64,000 nucleotides of DNA from Bog-756 sp963696495 (GTDB lineage: Bacteria > Actinomycetota > Acidimicrobiia > Acidimicrobiales > RAAP-2). The number at the start of each line of letters is the position of its first letter. Position 1 is the stretch's first letter. A program made the position numbers and the translations under genes. The notes under the pieces are model-generated. The model did not search any database and was not told the DNA's origin. It was given only the letters and a program-made list of their open reading frames with translations. The DNA lies in the NCBI GenBank assembly GCA_963696495.1, contig CAVOKJ010000003.1:658886-722885 (forward strand), in the 5' to 3' direction. This document shows positions 18,729-26,707 of this stretch, piece by piece.

Positions 18729-18771
18729 GTGACCTTTGGCCCTGGCCGGTGCGCACCCGCCGTGGTGGGCT
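18729..18771 (+). promoter_or_regulatory. DosR-like box and spaced -10 region of the DHA2 exporter
   Basis: The box GTGACCTTTGGCCC (18729-18742) is followed by a 23-base gap, a weak hexamer TGGGCT (18766-18771), 6 bases and GTG 18778. The 23-base gap is the same as at six other promoters in this window. The -10 itself is poor, as expected for an activator-dependent promoter. Confidence 0.6.
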
Positions 18772-18777
18772 GGACCG

Positions 18778-20352
18778 GTGAGCATGCTGACCCGACCCGA
18801 GGAGGCGGTGCCCGGACACCGGGATCGACACCGGCGGCTGGCCCTGGCCGTCGTGTGTCTGGCGGCGCTGATCATCAACGTCGACAACACCATCCTCAAC
18901 GTGGCCCTCCCGACCCTCGTCCGGGACCTGCATGCCACGTCGAGCCAGCTCCAGTGGATCGTCGACGCCTATGCCATGGTGTTCGCCGGCCTGCTCCTGG
19001 TCGGAGGGACGCTGGCCGACCGGTACGGCCGCCAGCGGTTCTTCCTCATCGGGCTCACCGTGTTCGCACTGGGGTCGATCGGCGCCGCCCTCTCCGGATC
19101 GGTGGCGATGCTCACGGCGTTCCGGGCCCTCATGGGTGCCGGTGCCGCGCTCACCATCCCGGCGTCGCTGGCCATCATCAACGACATCTTCCGTGATCCG
19201 GGCGAGCGCGCCCGCGCCATCGGCGTCTGGGCCGGCACGATCGGGCTCGGCATCGCCATCGGGCCCATCGCCGGCGGGCTCCTGCTGTCCAGGTTCTGGT
19301 GGGGGTCGATCTTCTTCGTCAACGTCCCGATCGCCTGCCTCGGCTTCCTCGGGGCGGCGCTCGTGGTCCCCGACTCGAAGAACCCGCACGCCCAGCGCCC
19401 CGATCCCGTCGGGGCCGCCTTGTCGATCGCCGGCCTCGGACTGCTGCTGTGGGCGATCATCGAGGGGCCGACCCGGGGGTGGGGCTCGGCGACGGTGGTG
19501 GCCGCCGGCCTGGCCAGCCTGGCCGTGCTGGGCGGCTTCGTCGCCTGGGAGTCCCACTGCACGCATCCCATGCTCAAGCTCGGGTTCTTCCGCGATCGCC
19601 GGTTCTCGGTCGCCCTCGCCGCCGAGAGCCTGGCCGTGTTCGGGCTGATGGGGGCGCTGTTCCTCTCGACCCAGCTGCTCCAGTTCGACCTCGGGTTCTC
19701 CCCCCTCCAGGCCGGTCTCCGGATCCTCCCGATCGCCGTCATGGTTGTCACCGGCGCCGCGGTGTCCCCCGTGGCCGCCCGCCTGGTGGGCGGCAAGCTC
19801 ACGGTGGCCGCCGGTCTCCTGTCGATCGCCGCCGGCCTGTGGCAGGTCTCGGCGTCCTTGCGGTTCGACACGACCTACGGCGACACCGTCCTGGGCCTGG
19901 TCCTGATCGGCCTCGGGGCCGGACTCATGCTGCCGACGGCCACGAACTCGGTCATCGGGTCGGTCCCGCAAGGCGACTCCGGGATGGGCTCGGCCACCAA
20001 TACCGTGGCACTCCAGGTCGGCGGGGCGTTGGGCGTCGCGGTCATCGGCAGCGTCATGCTGACCCGCTACCAGAGCCACCTGGCGGTGGCGTTGGTCGGT
20101 CGGCACGTGCCTCCGCCGGTCGCCCGGACCATCCTCGGGTCGCTGGGTGCCGCCCTGGCGGTCGCCGCACGCGTCGGAGGATCGACCGGCGTCGAGCTGG
20201 CCCGCGCCGCGCGCACCGCGTTCATGAGCGGCAGCCAGGTGGCCTTCGCCGTCGGCGCCGTCGTCGCCCTCGCCGCCACGGTCCTCGTGCTGGTGGCGCT
20301 GCCCTCGCAGGCTGCTCTCGAGACACCGTCCTCCGACGAGGCGAGTCAGTAG
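18778..20352 (+). CDS. DHA2-family MFS exporter (EmrB/QacA type)
   Basis: Drug:H+ antiporter-2 type MFS protein of 524 aa with about 14 membrane segments. Helix 1 carries NVDNTILNVALPTL (motif D1), the loop after helix 2 is GGTLADRYGRQR (motif A) and helix 5 has GIAIGPIAGG (motif C). The GTG at 18778 is favoured over ATG 18784 because it sits 6 bases after the hexamer positioned by the DosR-like box. The last bases overlap the convergent sugar kinase gene (20346-20352). Substrate unknown; regulation appears tied to the lipid-storage genes further along. Confidence 0.88.
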   Translation: MSMLTRPEEAVPGHRDRHRRLALAVVCLAALIINVDNTILNVALPTLVRDLHATSSQLQWIVDAYAMVFAGLLLVGGTLADRYGRQRFFLIGLTVFALGSIGAALSGSVAMLTAFRALMGAGAALTIPASLAIINDIFRDPGERARAIGVWAGTIGLGIAIGPIAGGLLLSRFWWGSIFFVNVPIACLGFLGAALVVPDSKNPHAQRPDPVGAALSIAGLGLLLWAIIEGPTRGWGSATVVAAGLASLAVLGGFVAWESHCTHPMLKLGFFRDRRFSVALAAESLAVFGLMGALFLSTQLLQFDLGFSPLQAGLRILPIAVMVVTGAAVSPVAARLVGGKLTVAAGLLSIAAGLWQVSASLRFDTTYGDTVLGLVLIGLGAGLMLPTATNSVIGSVPQGDSGMGSATNTVALQVGGALGVAVIGSVMLTRYQSHLAVALVGRHVPPPVARTILGSLGAALAVAARVGGSTGVELARAARTAFMSGSQVAFAVGAVVALAATVLVLVALPSQAALETPSSDEASQ

Positions 20353-21365
20353 TCCACCTCCGGCGACGGGGCCTCGGATCGTAGGCGCACCGCCGCCTCC
20401 GGCCCGGCGCCGACCGCATCGAGGCCCAGCAGCGCCGCGCCGAGGACCGGCGGTGCCCCGAGCCGGCGGAACAGTGCACGGGGTTCGACGGTGCGGATGC
20501 CCTCTTCGACCTGTTCGACGAAGCCCCGGTTCCCGCTGTCGAACAGTCCGCCTCCGAGCACGACCTCGACCTCCCGGCCGGCCACGCCCAGGCGGGTGAC
20601 GGTCGCCCGGACCAGGGCGACCACCTCGTCCGCCAGGACTCCGACCGCCCCGGTCGCCTCGCCGTCGCCGTCGGCCGCGGCGGCCAGGCAGATCGGGGCC
20701 AGCTCGAGGAGCCTGCCGTAGGCCAGCCCTCCGGTATAGACCGCGCTCAGGACGGCCTCGGGATCGGGAAGGCCGAAGTGGGCGGGCACCAGCTCGGCGA
20801 GGACCGTGGGGCCGCCCCTGCCGTCGCGTGACCGCAGGGCCAGGCCGAGGGTCCGGACCCCGAGCCACGATCCCCCGGCGGCGACGTCCCCGGACAGCTC
20901 ACCGAGGGAGGGGAAGCGCTCGACGGCGCCGTCCGGTCCGAGCCCGACGCAGTTGATGCCGGAACCGCACACCACACCGACGCCCCACCCCGATCGCACG
21001 CCGGCCCGCAGGACGGCGAGTGAGTCGTTGCGCACCAGGTCCTGCTCGCTCCACTGTCGTGCCCCGATGGCCCGGCCCAACCGTTCCTCGTCGACGGGCA
21101 GGTCGACGCCGGCCAGGCAGTACACCCCGATGTCGATGGTCCCTTCCTTCTGGTCGGCGTGGCTGTCGGCGTCGGCCAGCGCTGCCCCGATGGTGGACCC
21201 GAGGGTCTCGATGGCGACGTCGAGCCCGGAGAACTGGTGATTGCACCCACCGCCCCGTGCCGTCCCGAGGATCGAGCCGTCGACGGCGACGACCCAGACG
21301 TCCGTCTTCGACGCACCGCCGTCGACCGCCAGGATCCGGGCGCCCGGAGGCGCCGAGCCGCTCAC
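20346..21365 (-). CDS. BadF/BadG-type ATPase, N-acetylglucosamine-kinase-like
   Basis: Sugar kinase of the ASKHA fold, BadF/BadG/BcrA/BcrD family, 339 aa. The phosphate-1 loop AVDGGASKTDVWV, the NHQFSG sugar-contact region, GSGINC (phosphate-2) and VVLGGGLFDSG (adenosine loop) are all present. The nearest well-known role is phosphorylation of N-acetylglucosamine or related sugars. It is divergent from a GH4 glycosidase, with overlapping -10 elements, which supports joint use of a phosphorylated sugar. GTG 21365 is chosen because a leaderless 8-codon frame ends in TGA overlapping it; GTG 21380 is an alternative. Confidence 0.8.
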   Translation of the reverse strand: MSGSAPPGARILAVDGGASKTDVWVVAVDGSILGTARGGGCNHQFSGLDVAIETLGSTIGAALADADSHADQKEGTIDIGVYCLAGVDLPVDEERLGRAIGARQWSEQDLVRNDSLAVLRAGVRSGWGVGVVCGSGINCVGLGPDGAVERFPSLGELSGDVAAGGSWLGVRTLGLALRSRDGRGGPTVLAELVPAHFGLPDPEAVLSAVYTGGLAYGRLLELAPICLAAAADGDGEATGAVGVLADEVVALVRATVTRLGVAGREVEVVLGGGLFDSGNRGFVEQVEEGIRTVEPRALFRRLGAPPVLGAALLGLDAVGAGPEAAVRLRSEAPSPEVDY

Positions 21366-21388
21366 CGCCCTCCCCGACACCCACGCAT
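21362..21388 (-). promoter_or_regulatory. Leaderless mini-ORF overlapping the sugar-kinase start
   Basis: ATG 21388 lies 6 bases after TAACAT (21400-21395) and opens MRGCRGGR, ending at TGA 21364-21362. That stop overlaps the kinase GTG 21365 as GTGA. The architecture is the same as upstream of the MFS gene at 4822. Confidence 0.4.
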
Positions 21389-21394
21389 GGGCCG

Positions 21395-21404
21395 ATGTTA
21401 CGTT
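21395..21404. promoter_or_regulatory. Overlapping divergent -10 elements of kinase and GH4 gene
   Basis: TACGTT (21399-21404, plus) is 6 bases before GTG 21411. TAACAT (21400-21395, minus) serves the kinase. They share the TA at 21399-21400, as do the divergent -10 elements at 9416-9425. Confidence 0.5.
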
Positions 21405-21410
21405 CCAGGG

Positions 21411-22694
21411 GTGGGGACAAAGGTGGCTGTCATCGGTGGCGGGAGTACGTACACCCCCGAGCTCGTCGACAGCCTGTGCGCCCACGAGGACCGGCTGGTG
21501 GTCGACGAACTGGTCCTGCTCGATCCCGACGCGGACCGGCTGGAGGCCGTCGGAGGACTGGCCGGTCGCATCCTGCGTCGGCACGGGTGGGCCGGAAGCC
21601 TGGTCACGACGGACGACCGGCGCCGGGCCGTCGACGGGGCCGACTTCGTGGTCGTCCAGCTGAGGGTCGGCGGCCAGGCGGCCCGCCACACCGACGAGAC
21701 CCTGCCGGTGGGGCTCGGCTGCCTCGGCCAGGAGACGACGGGTCCCGGAGGGCTCGCCAAGGCCCTGCGCACCGTCCCACTCGTCATCGACATCGCCGAG
21801 GACACCGCCCGCTACGGGGCACCGGGGGCCTGGGTGGTCGACTTCACCAACCCCGTGGGCATCGTGACCCAGGCCCTGGTCGACGAGGGACACCGGGCGG
21901 TCGGGCTGTGCAACGTGGCCATCCACGTCCAGCGTCGCATCGGCCACTACCTCGGGGTGGACCCCGACACCGTCGAGATCGAGCACGTGGGGCTCAACCA
22001 CCTCACCTGGGTGCGATCGGCGCTCGTCGACGGCGTCGACCGGCTGCCCGAGCTGCTCGACCGGTTCGGCCCCGAGCTCGAGCTCGAGAGCGGCGTGCCC
22101 GTCGGGCTCCTCCGGCTGCTCGGGGCGCTGCCCTCGTACTACCTCCACTACTACTACTGCCTCGACGAGAACCTCGCCGAGCAGTCGAAGCCGGGATGGC
22201 GCTCACGGGCCGAGGTCGTGGCCGAGCTCGAGGCCGAGCTCCTCGCCGAGTACCGCGATCCGCTGCTCGACACCAAGCCGCAGAAGCTCTCCTTCCGCGG
22301 CGGCGCCTTCTACTCGGAGGCGGCCGTCCGCCTCATCGCCAGCCTGCACGCCGACACCGGCGACCTGCAGGTCGTCGACGTCCGCAACGACGGTCGTCTC
22401 CCCGGCCTGCCCGACGATGCCGTCGTCGAGGTGCCCTGCACCGTCGACCGTGACGGCGCCCATCCCCTGCCCCAGCGGCAGCTGCCCCCGGAGATGTCCG
22501 GACTGGTGGCCCACTGCAAGGCGTACGAGAGGCTCGCCGTCGAGGCGGCACTGTCCGGGAGCCGGGAGACCACGATCCGGGCCCTCGTGGCCAACCCCCT
22601 CGTGGGGCAGTACCCCCTGGCCGAGGCCCTCGCCGACACACTGCTGTCGGCCAACCGCCACTACCTCCCGAGGTTCTTTCCCGACGGAGGCTGA
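21411..22694 (+). CDS. GH4 family 6-phospho-glycosidase
   Basis: Glycoside hydrolase family 4 enzyme of 427 aa; these need NAD and a divalent metal and cleave 6-phospho-glycosides by a redox mechanism. The NAD loop GGGSTYTPE is at the N-terminus, QLRVGG and GQETTGPGG form the early active site, DFTNPVG, GLCNV (metal Cys) and GLNHLTW (metal His) follow. The 6-phospho-beta-glucosidase subgroup is most likely. GTG 21411 is 6 bases after TACGTT, hence leaderless. With no phosphotransferase system genes visible, the divergent kinase may supply the phosphorylated substrate, which is inference. Confidence 0.88.
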   Translation: MGTKVAVIGGGSTYTPELVDSLCAHEDRLVVDELVLLDPDADRLEAVGGLAGRILRRHGWAGSLVTTDDRRRAVDGADFVVVQLRVGGQAARHTDETLPVGLGCLGQETTGPGGLAKALRTVPLVIDIAEDTARYGAPGAWVVDFTNPVGIVTQALVDEGHRAVGLCNVAIHVQRRIGHYLGVDPDTVEIEHVGLNHLTWVRSALVDGVDRLPELLDRFGPELELESGVPVGLLRLLGALPSYYLHYYYCLDENLAEQSKPGWRSRAEVVAELEAELLAEYRDPLLDTKPQKLSFRGGAFYSEAAVRLIASLHADTGDLQVVDVRNDGRLPGLPDDAVVEVPCTVDRDGAHPLPQRQLPPEMSGLVAHCKAYERLAVEAALSGSRETTIRALVANPLVGQYPLAEALADTLLSANRHYLPRFFPDGG

Positions 22695-22711
22695 TCCGGT
22701 CCGGGCGGTGC

Positions 22712-22749
22712 GTCCCCGCCCGGCGCCGGTGCGGGCCGGCGTCGGGGAC
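22712..22749. terminator. Stem-loop between convergent GH4 and aguB genes
   Basis: GTCCCCG (22712-22718) pairs with CGGGGAC (22743-22749), with further G+C-rich pairing inside. It lies between the two convergent stop codons and could end transcription from both sides. There is no T-run. Confidence 0.35.
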
Positions 22750-22750
22750 T

Positions 22751-23605
<855 letters not shown>

Positions 23606-23645
23606 CGATCTCCCTGGCCTCTCCGCTCCGATCCCCTGGACCTGC

Positions 23646-23673
23646 CCGCGGCACCGGTCGGACGGTGCCGCGG
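23646..23673. promoter_or_regulatory. 28-bp inverted repeat in the aguB-aguA divergent region
   Basis: Two 11-bp arms (CCGCGGCACCG and CGGTGCCGCGG) are separated by 6 bases. With TACTCT (23692-23687) as the aguB -10, the repeat begins a few bases inside the aguB transcript; a TAGGAT (23701-23706) on the other strand may serve aguA. It could be an operator for a polyamine- or agmatine-responsive regulator, or an RNA hairpin. Confidence 0.45.
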
Positions 23674-23741
23674 CGCAGCATCGGCCAGAGTACCCGGCAC
23701 TAGGATCCTGTTCCCCACCGCCCACCGGAAGGCACGGCTGC

Positions 23742-24863
23742 TTGCCCCCTCGCCTGCTCGACTCCACCCCCCAGGCCGACGGATTCCACATGCCGGCCGA
23801 GTGGGAGCGCCACGACGGGTGCTACCTCGTCTGGCCCGAGCGGACCGACAACTGGCGCCTGGGGGCCAAGCCGGCCCAGGCCGCCTTCGTCGCCGTGGCC
23901 GAGGCGGTCGCCCGCAGCGAGCCGGTCACCATCCTGGTCTCCGCCCCTCAGTGGGAGCACGCCCGCTCGGTGTGCTCCGGGCGCATCCGGGTCGTCGAGA
24001 TGACGACCGACGACGCCTGGGCGCGGGACACCGGCCCGACCTTCGTGGTCGACCACTCGCTCGGGCGGCGTCGCGGCGTCGACTGGATCTTCAACGCATG
24101 GGGCGGGCTCGACGACGGGCTCTACTTCCCCTGGGCCTCCGACGATCTCGTGGCCTCGAAGGTCTGCGAGCTCGAGGGCGCCGAGCGGTACCGCGCCCCG
24201 CTCGTCCTCGAGGGTGGCTCCATCCACGTCGACGGCGAGGGCACGTGCATCACCACCGAGGAGTGCCTGCTCAACCCCAACCGGAACCCCGGGCTGTCGC
24301 GGGCCGAGATCGAGGACCTGCTCCGGGCCTACCTGGGCGTCGAGACGGTCGTGTGGATACCCCGGGGCGTCGTCGACGACGAGACGAACGGCCACATCGA
24401 CAACCTGGCCTGCTTCACCCGGCCCGGCCGAGTGCTGTTGACCTGGTCCGAGGATCCCGACGACCCACAGTCGGCGATCTCCCGCGAGGCGCGCCGGATT
24501 CTGGAATCGTCGTCCGACGCCCGTGGCCGCCGGATCGAGGTCGGGCTCCTTCCCTCCCCCGGACCGCTGTCGATCACCGGGGAGGAGGCATCGGGGGTGG
24601 ACGGCAGCGAACACGCCCGGCCCCGGAGGGCGGGCGACCGCATGGCGGCGTCGTACGTCAATTTCTTCATCGCCAACGCGTCGGTGGTCCACCCACTCCT
24701 GGACCCCCGGCACGACGAGGAGGCGGCCGCCATCCTGGGCCGCGAGTTCCGCGACCGTCGGGTGGTGGGCATCCCGGCACGCGAGATCCTCCTCGGCGGC
24801 GGCAACATCCACTGCATCACCCAGCAGGTGCCCGCCATCACCCAGCCGGTGGCCGCCCCCTGA
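23742..24863 (+). CDS. aguA: Agmatine deiminase
   Basis: Agmatine deiminase (peptidyl-arginine-deiminase fold) converting agmatine to N-carbamoylputrescine. The start PPRLLDSTPQADGFHMPAEW matches the family N-terminus, with further motifs TDDAWARDTGPTF, NAWGG and the catalytic Cys358 in GGGNIHCITQQ near the end. The length of 373 aa is right for the family. The start is TTG 23742, with GGAAGG 9 bases upstream; an ATG start would require an unrelated N-terminal extension. It forms a complete agmatine-to-putrescine route with the divergent aguB. No arginine decarboxylase is in the window. Confidence 0.93.
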   Translation: MPPRLLDSTPQADGFHMPAEWERHDGCYLVWPERTDNWRLGAKPAQAAFVAVAEAVARSEPVTILVSAPQWEHARSVCSGRIRVVEMTTDDAWARDTGPTFVVDHSLGRRRGVDWIFNAWGGLDDGLYFPWASDDLVASKVCELEGAERYRAPLVLEGGSIHVDGEGTCITTEECLLNPNRNPGLSRAEIEDLLRAYLGVETVVWIPRGVVDDETNGHIDNLACFTRPGRVLLTWSEDPDDPQSAISREARRILESSSDARGRRIEVGLLPSPGPLSITGEEASGVDGSEHARPRRAGDRMAASYVNFFIANASVVHPLLDPRHDEEAAAILGREFRDRRVVGIPAREILLGGGNIHCITQQVPAITQPVAAP

Positions 24864-24899
24864 CCGGAAGCCCGGTCCCATCGGGAACGGCACGAACGG

Positions 24900-24942
24900 G
24901 GGACCTTCGTCCCTGGTCCGCTCCCCGGATCCGGACCACAGT
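24900..24942 (+). promoter_or_regulatory. DosR-like box and -10 of the alpha/beta-hydrolase gene
   Basis: The best box in the window, GGGACCTTCGTCCC (24900-24913), is a near-perfect palindrome. After 23 bases comes CACAGT (24937-24942), then 6 bases and ATG 24949. Confidence 0.65.
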
Positions 24943-24948
24943 GGAGGC

Positions 24949-25923
24949 ATGGTCACCAGTGCGGACAAGCAAGGGCCCCGAGCGGCCGACGACGGTTCGG
25001 CGACGGCCAGCCCCTTCCGGCCACGATCGGTACGGATCCACGGCCACGACGTGAGCTACCGGATGGCCGGTGACGGTCCGGCCATCGTGCTGATCCACGG
25101 GATCGCCGGCAGTTCGACGACCTGGAGGGCGGTGATGCCCTCCCTGGCCGAGCGCTACACGGTCATCGCCCCGGACCTGCTGGGCCACGGACACTCGGCC
25201 AAGCCCCGTGGCGACTATTCGCTCGGCGCCTACGCCAGCGGCATCAGGGACCTGCTGGCCGTACTGGGCCGGGAGCGGGTCACCCTCGTGGGCCACTCGC
25301 TGGGCGGTGGGGTGGCCATGCAGTTCGCCTACCAGTTCCCCGAGTGGGCCGAACGACTGGTGCTGGTGGCCTCGGGCGGCCTGGGGGCCGAGGTGAGCCC
25401 GCTGCTGAAGGCCGTGACGCTGCCCGGTGCCGAATACGTGCTCCCGGTGCTGCTCCACCCCCGCATCCGTGAGCTGGCCGAGTGGCCGGGCACGATGGCC
25501 CGCCGGGTGGGGTGGCGGCCCAGCGACACCTTGACAGAGGTCTGGCGCAGCTACACGACACTCACCGACCGGCACGGCCAGATGGCCTTCGTCCAGACCG
25601 TCCGGTCGGTCATCGACGTGGCCGGCCAGCGGGTGAGCGCACACGACCGGCTGTACCTCGCCGCGGCGGTCCCCACGCTCATCGTGTGGGGGGACCACGA
25701 CCGCATCATCCCCGTGGAGCACGCCTACCGCGCCGCCGAGGCCATTCCCGGCGCGCGGCTCGAGGTCCTCGAGGGGGCGGGCCACTTCCTCCCGTGGCAG
25801 GACGCCGACCGCTTCCTCGCCGTCCTCGACGACTTCCTCGACACCACCACCCCGGCGCATGTGCCCGAGGCCGTGTGGCGCAACCTCCTCACCTCCGCAC
25901 CACCCGACGACGAAGAGGAGTGA
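24949..25923 (+). CDS. Alpha/beta hydrolase, lipase/esterase-like
   Basis: Soluble alpha/beta hydrolase of 324 aa. VLIHGIAGSS forms the oxyanion loop, GHSLGGG is the nucleophile elbow, VWGDHDRIIP carries the Asp and GAGHFLPW the His. The fold group includes haloperoxidase-like esterases and monoacylglycerol lipases. ATG 24949 lies 6 bases after CACAGT, controlled by the strongest DosR-like box, so it is probably co-expressed with the WS/DGAT genes. A role in turning over stored acyl lipid is a reasonable guess, not shown. The acidic C-terminus ends PPDDEEE. Confidence 0.85.
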   Translation: MVTSADKQGPRAADDGSATASPFRPRSVRIHGHDVSYRMAGDGPAIVLIHGIAGSSTTWRAVMPSLAERYTVIAPDLLGHGHSAKPRGDYSLGAYASGIRDLLAVLGRERVTLVGHSLGGGVAMQFAYQFPEWAERLVLVASGGLGAEVSPLLKAVTLPGAEYVLPVLLHPRIRELAEWPGTMARRVGWRPSDTLTEVWRSYTTLTDRHGQMAFVQTVRSVIDVAGQRVSAHDRLYLAAAVPTLIVWGDHDRIIPVEHAYRAAEAIPGARLEVLEGAGHFLPWQDADRFLAVLDDFLDTTTPAHVPEAVWRNLLTSAPPDDEEE

Positions 25924-25940
25924 GCCCGGCGTCCCCGGCC

Positions 25941-25976
25941 GGCCCGGACGTCGGCCCGGACGTCGGCCCGGACGTC
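25941..25976. repeat. Perfect 12-bp tandem repeat, three copies
   Basis: GGCCCGGACGTC is repeated three times without change between the hydrolase stop and the DosR-like box of the next gene. Confidence 0.8.
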
Positions 25977-25994
25977 GGCCGCGAGCCATACCTT

Positions 25995-26037
25995 GTGACT
26001 TTTGGCCCTCGCCAACCCACCGTCGAGCGAAGAGAAT
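25995..26037 (+). promoter_or_regulatory. DosR-like box and -10 of the HBHA/phasin-like gene
   Basis: The box GTGACTTTTGGCCC (25995-26008) differs by one base from that at 18729. After 23 bases comes GAGAAT (26032-26037). The transcript should start near 26044, about 40 bases before ATG 26085. Confidence 0.65.
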
Positions 26038-26084
26038 GCCGAGAGGGGGAATCGCACATCGGAGCAGTGGAAGGAAGGGTCAAG

Positions 26085-26540
26085 ATGGCCGAAGCCAAGG
26101 ACGTACGAGTGCACATCGAACATCTCATCGAGCGCGCCCAGGACGAGATCCTCGATGCCAGCCGTCAGTTGGCAGATGGGATCAGCAAGGAGACCGACCG
26201 GTTCGTGCCACCCATCTCCCAGGACGTGGAGGGTCTCGTCGACGACGTGTTCGACTTCGCCGAGCGGGTGATGAAGGGCCAGCGCGCCATGGTGCGCGAA
26301 CTGGTCAAGACGATCAACGAGCAGTCGCGCCGGGCCGCGGAGGTGGGCCGTGAGGCGACCGGGCGGATCAAGAAGGCGCCGGCCAAGAGGAAGGCCGTGG
26401 CCAGGAAGGGTGCCGTGGCCAAGCGGGGCGCCGTGAAGAAGGCGCCGGCCAAGAAGGCGGCGCCCAAGAAGAAGGCCGTGGCCAAGCGGGGCGCCGCCAA
26501 GAAGGCGCCGGCCAAGAAGCGGGCGACTGCGTCCCGGTAG
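26085..26540 (+). CDS. HBHA/phasin-like protein with Lys/Ala-rich tail
   Basis: A 151-aa protein in two parts. Residues 1-90 form amphipathic helices (IEHLIERAQDEILDASRQLA and on to VRELVKTINEQSRR) with no membrane segment, like phasins and the coiled-coil part of mycobacterial heparin-binding haemagglutinin (HBHA). Residues 95-151 are a basic tail of KKAPAK and KRGA type repeats, like HBHA and histone H1-like tails. HBHA-like proteins coat lipid droplets in related actinobacteria. A DosR-like box drives it, as it does both WS/DGAT genes, so a lipid-inclusion coat is the favoured guess; a nucleoid protein is the alternative. AAGGAAGG lies upstream of ATG 26085. Confidence 0.7.
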   Translation: MAEAKDVRVHIEHLIERAQDEILDASRQLADGISKETDRFVPPISQDVEGLVDDVFDFAERVMKGQRAMVRELVKTINEQSRRAAEVGREATGRIKKAPAKRKAVARKGAVAKRGAVKKAPAKKAAPKKKAVAKRGAAKKAPAKKRATASR

Positions 26541-26583
26541 TCGGTCGGCCGTCCGCCGGTCGGCCGGGGGCCGACGAGTAGCA

Positions 26584-26615
26584 CCAAGAGCCGGGCCTCC
26601 GGGCCCGGCTCTTGG
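26584..26615. terminator. Perfect 14-bp hairpin terminator
   Basis: CCAAGAGCCGGGCC and its exact complement flank a TCCG tetraloop, 44 bases after the HBHA-like stop and before the convergent ligase stop. No T-run follows, which is common for actinobacterial terminators; being symmetric, it can serve both strands. Confidence 0.8.
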
Positions 26616-26707
26616 CATTCGGGACATCCGGACCGGGGTTCCAGCCGGCTGTGCGGTGACCGGCCGCGCGGTGACATCGGCCGCCCCGCGGCCCGGGGAT
26701 GCCGCCG

